From positions 1 to 13,979 of the forward strand of contig JAPLDV010000216.1 in the NCBI GenBank assembly GCA_026391235.1: a DNA stretch of 13,979 bases, in the 5' to 3' direction. The translations under genes and the position numbers were made by a program. Positions 9,301 through 13,860 of the stretch are shown here, in pieces (the first letter of the stretch is position 1; every line of letters begins with the position of its first letter). The notes beneath the pieces are model-generated. The model searched no databases. It worked only from the letters and a program-made list of their open reading frames with translations, and was not told where the DNA came from. The stretch is from Bacteroidia bacterium (GTDB lineage Bacteria > Bacteroidota > Bacteroidia > Bacteroidales > UBA12481).

Positions 9301-9924
9301 AATGCAAATGTTTTCCTTGACGGCAGTCAGCAGACTTCTCCCGGATTACCGGTAAATTTCAGTACTTTAAGGACTTATACCGTCAGAGCGCAGGATGGAT
9401 CGATACAAACCTATGCTGTTAGCGTAATTAATAGTCCACCTGAGTCGGGTAATACCATCCTTAGTTTCAAGTTTGCACAATTAATCCCGGAGGTAGAATG
9501 TGTGATTGATCAATCGGGCAGAACGATAACGGGTACAGTTCCGTACGGAACCAACCTCACCAATCTGGTTGCATCGTTCACGAAATCTTACCTGTCGGCA
9601 GTGACCATTGGTAGTACCATCCAGCAAAGCGGGATAACGGCAAATAATTTCACCAATAGTGTAATTTATAAATGCACTGCCGAAAATGGGATAATAAATA
9701 CTTACACGGTTATCATTTCGGTACAGGCGCCTTCAACATCCAAGGAGATTACTTATTTCGCTTTTGAAGATCTTAGTCCTGTATGTATTGGATCAATCAA
9801 TCAAGCCAGCAAAACGATAAGTGTTGATTTACCGTTCGGTACCAATGCGAGTTTTTTAAGGGCAACTTTTTTTACAGGGTTCAGGCACAGGATGGATCGG
9901 TTCAGGATTATACGGTTATCGTGA
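3397..9924 (+). CDS. Giant secreted YDG/MBG/DUF5018-repeat protein, N-terminal part (frameshifted)
   Basis: About 2,175 residues from ATG 3397; an in-frame GTG at 3373 lies in the promoter box and adds residues before a good signal peptide (AVIFSVILAGFVSLGSLMAQ). Domain order by residue: signal 1-32; Ig-like region 33-137; six YDG-type units plus a half unit 138-688; an MBG-like domain 689-778; a second MBG-like domain 779-859; then fourteen DUF5018-like beta-sandwich units of about 95 residues, each with VPxxxNVTSLVATF, SGVTxNNF and YxVxAENGSxQNYxV cores. Such proteins are typically cell-surface adhesins or matrix components secreted by T9SS. The last unit breaks at 9867-9875: the frame runs into non-repeat sequence (GFRHRMDRFRIIRLS) and stops, while the repeat continues in the -1 frame. 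This product lacks the sorting domain, so either the gene is broken, the base call is wrong, or frameshifting joins the parts. Confidence 0.85.
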   Translation: MKKTVFLPGNFMAVIFSVILAGFVSLGSLMAQTVVTSLTIGAQTGSVTYGTPGSVVFPISFSKSGSGTGATNLNIVWTAPSGVTTSFPIVIDPATATSPVALTISTSIATLAGTYSCAVSSTSNAFTSAQANFVVGVKPLTIAGAAASNKVYDRTNSAIITGSLSGVVGTDVITLNGTGVFASLNAGIGIAVTSTSTLSGAKVGNYSLVQPTGLTANFTNALVGNGKSITVTGYTLTGSASSNYSITQPAGLTANITPKTITITGLTGVNRAYDATTSASVTGDPALSGVVTGDSGNVVPGGSPVFVFATASVGTGKPITVTGYIITGSASGNYSLTQPTGIFANITARALTIASPVANNKTYDATNAAIIAGVLSGIVGADIVTLNGTGIFASTNVGTGIAVISTSTLAGASAGNYSLTQPTGLTANITAKALTIASPAAVNKPYDGTNAATITGTLSGIAGTDAVTLTGTGTFSSVNVGNGIPVTSTSTLAGAGAANYTLTQPAGLTANITPREITITGLAGGNKTYDGTTTATVTGTPGLSGVLPADGPNVNLVAGTPVYNFATSSAGNGKAIIVTGYSLSGSAAGNYSLVQPTGLVANILAKDLTVTGPTAADKAYSATNAATITGELAGKVGADVVTLIGTGTFASVNVGTAIDVTSTSTLGGAQAGNYTLKQPTGLKASITPKALTITATGPPKVYGTSLLSGPSSLYFTTTATAGSELVTSVTLRPNTEGLLAGTPAGSAYLVTPTLATGTGGFLTTNYNINYVVYSGTVSPKPITVTAKSGLRKLLGTGDPVFTYTCTPALVGGDVFTGALSRAPGETVEGSPYAITIGTLYAGTNYSITFESSTFTITSASEALITAFNFTALPNYAETIDQITGSISIPVINTTNIVSLIAVFTASPGAVVKVGTVVQNSGVTSNNFSGVVNYVVTSANGLVSKTYAVSVNKNPVATEKQILTFSFPEIPGSTGVINQTDYTVTVHVPLTYNVTSLVATFSLSPVATAFVGGVLQTSGVSSNNFTTALPGGSGFAYSIHAENGSTRNYYVNLVRDPARTEKQLLTYALQGMAGAIDEIGHTIEVSIPHSYNLTNLVATFTSSLASTVRIGSTPQISGATANNFSSAVAYTVVAENGTTQNYFVDVIQLPSSSAKQIIAFQFLGLTKPAVGVIDHTAGTILDSVPHSADITHLVATFVKSPLSMVTLNGDIQTSGITFNDFSSPVVYKVTAEDGSEKNYTVQVTQLPASKENKLLTFSVGIDSGTANGTINEAEKSVIVEVPERTNIVNLVATFTVSPFASVKIGEVLQTSGSTHNDFTLPKAYKIIAEDGSTEIYNVLVRVRPTFFTFSFDDVASHPAGIIDSVAHTIVVHVPFSVDKSALKAYFTVSGNSQVYIGTTLQTTGVTPNNFTTPKIYTLNAQNGSSQNYTVSVISDLAKTENKILSFAFNALTPPCTGVIVDSTKTVSVNVPYGTSVTSLVATYSLSDMAVAKIGTTAQTSGVTPNNFSANVIYSIVAENGSIQNYTVKVIVAPNHEKKILSFQLLGFPNPVVGVIDEAITTVTLHVPFATNVTNLIASFTLSVNAIAKVSNVLQVSGVTPNNFTSTVTYAIYAQNGSFINYYVSVIVDLNNQKKLLTFSFDDISPKPVGIIDEANFVIRVGIPFSVSRASLRAFYTVSAKAKVYINNILQESGITSNSFTADTVLYKVVAEDLGIQNYKVVVRNNPIERGKEIISYNFNSLTPQAVGSIDGISRFITVHVPFNTNVSSLIATFTASPRARLNIGTIEQISGVTINNYTNPLTIVVTAEDATTQNYVVSVILDPSGEKQILDFRFQSLAPQVIGIINETAKRVDLAVPFGTNVTSLVATFTTSANSTVKIGTTLQYSGISINNFTNSLIYQVVAQNGTTQNYTVVVAFLPNTEKRFLTFQVDNLLSPAIGVINEAAHTIQVSIPFSVSRTSLIVSYTVSVNANVFLDGSQQTSPGLPVNFSTLRTYTVRAQDGSIQTYAVSVINSPPESGNTILSFKFAQLIPEVECVIDQSGRTITGTVPYGTNLTNLVASFTKSYLSAVTIGSTIQQSGITANNFTNSVIYKCTAENGIINTYTVIISVQAPSTSKEITYFAFEDLSPVCIGSINQASKTISVDLPFGTNASFLRATFFTGFRHRMDRFRIIRLS
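3808..5460 (+). repeat. Array of YDG-type repeat units (six plus a half)
   Basis: Units begin near 3808, 4171, 4441, 4690, 4939 and 5212, with a half unit at 4057-4170. Two subtypes occur. The A type is exactly 249 nt (83 residues) at 3808, 4441, 4690 and 5212 and carries a TSTSTL motif. The B type is 270-273 nt at 4171 and 4939 and carries VTGY with a longer central loop. Units share YDxTxxAxxTG near the start and GNYSLxQPTGLxANI at the end. The nucleotide sequence is also close between units (for example TCAACCAGYACYCT), which points to fairly recent duplication. Confidence 0.85.
5461..5973 (+). repeat. Two MBG-like domains
   Basis: The first domain (5461 to about 5730) starts ALTITATGPPKVYGTS and ends NYNINYVVYSGTVSPK. 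The second (about 5731-5973) has PITVTAKSGLRKLLGTGDP, FTYTCTPALVGGDVFTGALS and NYSITFESSTFTIT, matching the MBG_2 pattern. Domains of this kind usually follow YDG units in bacterial surface proteins. They mark the switch from the YDG array to the DUF5018-like array. Confidence 0.7.
5974..9920 (+). repeat. Array of fourteen DUF5018-like beta-sandwich units
   Basis: Tandem units of about 95 residues (about 288 nt). Each opens with a KxILxFxF strand, then GxIDxxxxTIxVxVP, TSLVATFxxSxxAxVxIGxxLQxSGVTxNNF and YxVxAENGSxQNYxVxVI. Sequence divergence between neighbours is substantial, but units six places apart by threes resemble each other (see the higher-order repeat finding). Unit 14 lacks its centre because of the deletion at 9867-9875; a fifteenth unit sits apart at about 10569-10840. 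Confidence 0.8.
9867..9875 (+). other. Frameshift/deletion junction in the giant gene, at a T7 run
   Basis: Upstream frame reads ACT TTT TTT ACA. The repeat-consistent sequence (YRVQAQDGSVQDYTV) starts at TAC 9873-9875 in the -1 frame. By comparison with intact units, where 29 residues separate ATF from the YxVxAENG strand, about 85 nt are missing, a number not divisible by three. The seven T residues 9867-9873 are in the phase of an X XXY YYZ slippery heptamer. Confidence 0.85.
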
Positions 9925-11099
9925 CTGTAAACACTGACACAACTCCCCCAATTGTTTCCAATCCTTCTCAAACAGTGTCCAATGCCTCTGGACAATCTGT
10001 TGTAGTTCAGAGCAACAAAGCCACCGGAAAAGTATATATCATCAAAAGTGATGCACCTCAAAGTACTGTTGCTGACTTGGATGCATCTGTTCTGGCTGGT
10101 TTGGGGGGGGCGGCAACTGTAACTCAATCCAATACTGAATACAGGATTTCGACCTATTCTTTGGACCATGGCATCTATTATACCTATGCCGTTGACGGGG
10201 CTGGCAATAAGTCGGCAAGAGGAATGAACTCAATAAATATCAATGATGTACTCGCACCTGATGTATTTGTTCATTCAGTGACCATATCGAATTCACTGAG
10301 AAATTCGGTAAACGTCAGAAGTTCAGAAAGCAAAGGATATGTTTATCTGATTATCGAAGGAGTTCCCCGAGGCACTAAGCAACAATTAGATGCGGCGGTT
10401 GGAGCATTAAAAGGTCAAAAGGCAATGGTTACAGCTTCAAATGTTGATATACCTGTTAGCGTATATCAATTGATGCCGGGAAATTACAGGGCTTATGCCA
10501 TTGATAATCAGGATAATTTATCTACCGAGAGTGCAGAAACGGTTGTGATTACGCAGGCTGGTCATTTGAAGTCAATATTGGCTTTTAGCTTTAATTCACT
10601 TACACCGGCAGCAACGGGCCAGATCATTGGGACAGATATATCAGTAGATGTGCCGGTTGGAACTCCGGTATCAGCATTGGTTGCCAACTTTACGCTTTCT
10701 TCGTTGGCAAAAGCTTACGTTGGACTGGTGGAACAGATCAATGGTGTAACCCCGAATAATTTCACTAACCCGGTGGTTTACATGGTTGAAGCGGAAGACG
10801 GATCCACTCTCGAATACTCGGTGACCGTGAGTTTTTACACATCAATTGATGATCGGGAATGGATCAACAGCGTCAAAGCCTATCCGAATCCTGTCGCAAA
10901 TCATTTATTCATTGAAATGTCACAACCCGCTGACAGGATCGAGGTTGTAAATGCTTTAGGCCAAACGGTGAATAATTTGATTGAGCCAGGAAGAAACGTG
11001 GTTGATATACAAACAGACTCTTGGATGAAAGGCATTTACTTTATCCGGTACTACCTGGAAGAGAAGTATGTAGGGGTGCAGAAGATTATAAAGAATTAG
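9921..11099 (+). CDS. C-terminal part of the giant repeat protein with T9SS sorting domain
   Basis: The start at GTG 9921 is only formal. The homologous frame resumes at 9873, so this is the downstream piece of the gene at 3397 rather than an independent gene. From residue 1 of this piece: two related domains of about 100 residues each (about 1-108 starting TTPPIVSNPSQTV, with GKVYIIKSDAP and YAVDGAGNKS; about 109-213 with GYVYLIIEGVP and YAIDNQDNLS), which I cannot name; one DUF5018-like unit (about 217-307, LAFSFNSLTPAATGQI); and a type A T9SS C-terminal sorting domain (about 318-392: VKAYPNPVANHLFIEM, IEVVNALGQTV, WMKGIYFIRY). That last domain directs secretion and surface attachment in Bacteroidota and is removed after export. 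A G8 tract lies at 10103-10110. No signal peptide is present, so alone this piece could not be exported. Confidence 0.82.
   Translation: MTVNTDTTPPIVSNPSQTVSNASGQSVVVQSNKATGKVYIIKSDAPQSTVADLDASVLAGLGGAATVTQSNTEYRISTYSLDHGIYYTYAVDGAGNKSARGMNSININDVLAPDVFVHSVTISNSLRNSVNVRSSESKGYVYLIIEGVPRGTKQQLDAAVGALKGQKAMVTASNVDIPVSVYQLMPGNYRAYAIDNQDNLSTESAETVVITQAGHLKSILAFSFNSLTPAATGQIIGTDISVDVPVGTPVSALVANFTLSSLAKAYVGLVEQINGVTPNNFTNPVVYMVEAEDGSTLEYSVTVSFYTSIDDREWINSVKAYPNPVANHLFIEMSQPADRIEVVNALGQTVNNLIEPGRNVVDIQTDSWMKGIYFIRYYLEEKYVGVQKIIKN
10103..10110 (+). repeat. Homopolymeric G8 tract within the coding sequence
   Basis: Eight consecutive G bases encode part of AGLGGAATV in the first of the paired C-terminal domains. 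At the present length the frame continues into the T9SS sorting domain. G tracts of this size can vary in length by slippage or be miscalled in sequencing. Confidence 0.8.
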
Positions 11100-11102
11100 A
11101 GT

Positions 11103-11197
11103 GGTCCCGATCTTCGAAAGTTCGTACTGCGTGAGGGGGTCCCGACCTGCGAAAGTTCGTACAGCGTGAGGGGGTCCCGACCTGCGTCGGGATGACA
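11103..11197 (+). repeat. 35-nt tandem repeat ending in a complete hairpin module
   Basis: This fills the gap between the convergent giant gene and PLP-enzyme gene. TCCCGA recurs at 11105, 11140 and 11175, giving an exact 35-nt period. The first units carry leader, left stem arm and loop, then GAAAGTTC. Only the last (11159-11197) is a complete module: 16-nt leader GTACAGCGTGAGGGGG, a perfect 7-bp stem TCCCGAC/GTCGGGA with loop CTGC (11175-11192), and tail TGACA. No T run follows on either strand, so it is not a classical terminator, although its place between convergent stops would suit a transcription barrier. Confidence 0.85.
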
Positions 11198-11201
11198 ATG
11201 G

Positions 11202-12524
11202 TTATGGCAGGAAGGGGAGGTATAATTGTTGGCGGTAGTGGTTGCGGTTGAAAGGCAGGCATTCTTCGATTGTACTGACCTGTTTTGTGGTATAGATCAT
11301 TTTCTCAAGCAACTCGGGTGCCCGGTGCATGCCTTCGCCAATGTTGATCATAACTCTTTCCCCGTTATGCAGGGCACCGGTTTTCAGGGCTTCAAAGAAA
11401 CCTCCCACCGCGATCGCTGCTGCCGGGCCGATTCGAACAGATGATTCGAATGATACCAGGCGGGCAACCTCTGCATGAAGATTTTCGTCAAACGTAAGGA
11501 ATTCTCCATCAGTTGATTGAACAAGTTGCGCCAAAATCGGATAAGTTTGAGGGTTGCCATTGGCCAGAGTTGGAATACATGTATTAGGGTGATCGAGGAT
11601 TGGAAAGCGGGTTTTCCATCCTTCAGTAAAGCCCTCCAGCCTGGCCTGTTCCCAGGCCATTGTCATTGGGTTACAGCCACTGGCCTGAATCAGTATATAC
11701 CTGGATTCTTTTTCAAACAACTTCAGGTGCCGTATATCCTCAAGACCCTTGTGGATGGCAATGGGCCCGGTACCTCCTGCCAAGGCCTGGATATACACAT
11801 CCGGAATATAGCCCAACAGTCGCAGCCATTCAAAAACCTGGGTTTTCTTTGCCTCAACCCGGGCCGGATCTATGTTGCCGCCCGACATCGGAATATGATG
11901 CCTGCCAGAGAATTCGGCGCAAAGTTTTTTTGCAAGAGAATAATCACCCCTCACCCTGAAAACCCGCTGACCGTAGCATCCAACACCGGCCTCATTGGCT
12001 GTAAGGGCATCGTCGGGAATAAAAACAGACAATGAAATACCTGCCAATGCCAGATAATGTGCGAAAGCATTTGCAATATTTCCGGTGCTGGCGACACAAT
12101 ACTCACTGATTCCGTTTTCCTTTAAAACAGAGGCTACTACTGAAGCGGCCACGTCCTTGAATGTTCCGGTTCCGGGATTTTTATCGTTCCGGTATGCGAG
12201 AACCGTAAGGTCGAGGCCGTAAAACCTGAGTGCAAATTCTTCCAGAAATCTCCATCTGTCAACCGGTATGACTCCTTCACCGTCGGTTATCATATTGTTT
12301 CGGTCGAGAAGCGGCAAGTAATCAAAATAGTGGAAAAGCGAATCAGGGTGGCCCGCCCGGTTATTGATCAGGTCGGTGAGTTTCAGATAATCGTTGTTGT
12401 ACTTTACATCAACCCATTTCCCGCCACATGCCGTGCATTTCTGGCCATCATTGAACCATTGGCCGAACCCTTCGATTTTATTACCGCAGTTCCGGCAAAT
12501 GAAGTAATACTTGTTGTTTTCCAT
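11202..12524 (-). CDS. Zinc-ribbon PLP-dependent enzyme, threonine synthase/cysteate synthase-like
   Basis: Protein of 440 residues, a fold-type II PLP enzyme. An N-terminal zinc ribbon has Cys10, Cys13, Cys30 and Cys33 (CRNC and CTAC). The catalytic domain shows NPGTGTFKD with the likely PLP Schiff-base Lys123, the STGN loop at 146-149, the phosphate-binding GGTGP at 250-254 and a C-terminal INIGEG segment. The family comprises threonine synthase, which makes threonine from O-phosphohomoserine, and the homologous cysteate synthase, which makes cysteate from O-phosphoserine and sulfite. The FHYFDYLPL stretch and AFAHYLALAGI resemble what I recall of the archaeal cysteate synthase. It lies 11 nt after cysN on the same strand, so co-transcription is likely. 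The sulfur context favours a cysteate synthase-like or other sulfur-incorporating role, but threonine synthase cannot be excluded from sequence alone. Confidence 0.85.
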   Translation of the reverse strand: MENNKYYFICRNCGNKIEGFGQWFNDGQKCTACGGKWVDVKYNNDYLKLTDLINNRAGHPDSLFHYFDYLPLLDRNNMITDGEGVIPVDRWRFLEEFALRFYGLDLTVLAYRNDKNPGTGTFKDVAASVVASVLKENGISEYCVASTGNIANAFAHYLALAGISLSVFIPDDALTANEAGVGCYGQRVFRVRGDYSLAKKLCAEFSGRHHIPMSGGNIDPARVEAKKTQVFEWLRLLGYIPDVYIQALAGGTGPIAIHKGLEDIRHLKLFEKESRYILIQASGCNPMTMAWEQARLEGFTEGWKTRFPILDHPNTCIPTLANGNPQTYPILAQLVQSTDGEFLTFDENLHAEVARLVSFESSVRIGPAAAIAVGGFFEALKTGALHNGERVMINIGEGMHRAPELLEKMIYTTKQVSTIEECLPFNRNHYRQQLYLPFLP

Positions 12525-12535
12525 GGTAACGCAGG

Positions 12536-13816
12536 TTAAAGAATCATTCCGGCGGCAACTGTTTGGTTGCTTCCTTCATCTATCAGCACGAGGCTTCCGG
12601 TTATCCGGTTTTTGAAATAGGAATCGAAAAACAGAGGTTTGGTAGTTTTGATCCTTATTTTTCCGATATCGTTCATTCCGATCCTGAGGTCTGACCGGTT
12701 TTGTTCCAGAGAATCTATATTCGTTTTGTAGTCCACCTCGCGGATCAGGCACCGGGCTTCGCGTGAAGTATGGCGAATGATATATTTCCCTGACGGGTTG
12801 AGGGGTTTTTCATGAAACCAGCAAATCATGATGTCAATTTCCTGGGAAATGGAAGGGAGGTTTCCTTTTTTTACAATCATATCGCCGCGGCTGATATCTA
12901 TATCATCTGATAGTCTTAGTGTTACAGACTCAGATACGTTGGCCACCGGAATGCGGGATTGAAGCAGGTCGATAGCTTCTATGTTTGTCTCCTTCATTCC
13001 TGGCAGAACCACCACCGGGTCGCCTACCGAGAAGGAGCCACCGGCTACCCGGCCGGCATATCCGCGATAATCATGGAACTCGCCGGATATAGGACGGATA
13101 ACATATTGCACCGGGAATCGAGCATCAACACGGTTCAGGTCGGAAGTGATGTCGATTGTTTCGAGAAGGTGCAGAAGAGTTGGACCCGTAAACCAGGTCA
13201 TATTTTCAGAAGGATTCACCACATTATCGCCATTAAGCGCACTGATCGGCATAAAGCGAATATCGGGAATGGATAATTTGGACGACATGGTCAGGAAATC
13301 CTCCCGGATCTGATTGAATCTCGATTCCGAGTAGTTTACGAGATCCATTTTGTTTACACAGATAATCAAATGAGGAATTTGCAGGAGATGAGCGATATAG
13401 GAATGACGAATAGTTTGTTCATAAACTCCGTTCCTGGCGTCGATCAGTACGATAGCGAGGTTTGCGGTAGATGCGCCGGTCACCATGTTACGGGTGTATT
13501 GAATATGCCCGGGAGTGTCGGCGATTATGAATTTACGGAGTGGTGTGGCGAAATAGCGGTAGGCCACGTCTATTGTGATACCTTGTTCGCGTTCAGCGCG
13601 CAGACCATCCGTAAGAAGAGCAAGATTTATCTGTTCATTTCCGCGACGGATACTATCGCGTTCGATAGCCTGGAGCTGATCCTCAAAGATCGACTTGCTG
13701 TCATATAATAGTCTGCCGATCAGTGTAGATTTTCCATCATCCACGCTACCGGCGGTTGTGAACCGCAGGAGCTGCATGTTCAGGTAGGCTTCGGAGCTAA
13801 AATCGGATTCGGGCAT
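12536..13816 (-). CDS. cysN: Sulfate adenylyltransferase subunit 1 (GTPase), CysN
   Basis: Protein of 426 residues, the length of a stand-alone CysN without a fused CysC APS-kinase domain. It is an EF-Tu-like GTPase: Walker A/G1 GSVDDGKST (23-31), the G2 region EREQGITID (75-83), G3 DTPGH (100-104) and G4 NKMD (155-158), followed by beta-barrel domains 2 and 3 (VQYVIRPISGEFHDYRGYAG onward). With CysD it couples GTP hydrolysis to formation of adenosine 5'-phosphosulfate from sulfate and ATP, the first step of assimilatory sulfate reduction. cysD normally lies just upstream; here the 163 nt upstream up to the window edge are repetitive DNA, so cysD, if linked, is beyond the edge. It is followed after 11 nt by the PLP enzyme gene. 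Start ATG 13814-13816 is supported by the family-typical N-terminus (LLRFTTAGSVDDGKST). Confidence 0.93.
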   Translation of the reverse strand: MPESDFSSEAYLNMQLLRFTTAGSVDDGKSTLIGRLLYDSKSIFEDQLQAIERDSIRRGNEQINLALLTDGLRAEREQGITIDVAYRYFATPLRKFIIADTPGHIQYTRNMVTGASTANLAIVLIDARNGVYEQTIRHSYIAHLLQIPHLIICVNKMDLVNYSESRFNQIREDFLTMSSKLSIPDIRFMPISALNGDNVVNPSENMTWFTGPTLLHLLETIDITSDLNRVDARFPVQYVIRPISGEFHDYRGYAGRVAGGSFSVGDPVVVLPGMKETNIEAIDLLQSRIPVANVSESVTLRLSDDIDISRGDMIVKKGNLPSISQEIDIMICWFHEKPLNPSGKYIIRHTSREARCLIREVDYKTNIDSLEQNRSDLRIGMNDIGKIRIKTTKPLFFDSYFKNRITGSLVLIDEGSNQTVAAGMIL

Positions 13817-13835
13817 AAGGAGGTTGTCGGGTTTC

Positions 13836-13854
13836 AGGTATCGGGTATCGGGTA
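13836..13854. repeat. Short 7-nt tandem repeat upstream of cysN
   Basis: AGGTATC, GGGTATC and GGGTA follow each other, about 2.7 copies of a 7-nt unit, about 20 nt upstream of the cysN start codon. It lies between the gene and the larger hairpin array. No promoter motif is clear here. Confidence 0.6.
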
Positions 13855-13860
13855 AATTCA

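Noticed and set aside
11175..11192. Bidirectional rho-independent terminator between the two convergent genes
   Set aside because: The 7-bp stem is perfect, but no T run follows on either strand; it is better explained as part of the repeat family, though some termination effect is possible.
11517..12035. 172-residue open frame on the plus strand
   Set aside because: It is antisense to the PLP enzyme, whose frame has clear catalytic motifs; no domain is seen in the plus-strand product.
13370..13708. 112-residue open frame on the plus strand
   Set aside because: It is antisense to the GTPase domain of cysN with no motifs of its own.
13816..13823. Strong plus-strand Shine-Dalgarno-like sequence TAAGGAGGT
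   Set aside because: No start codon or open frame follows on the plus strand; it is the complement of the cysN leader.
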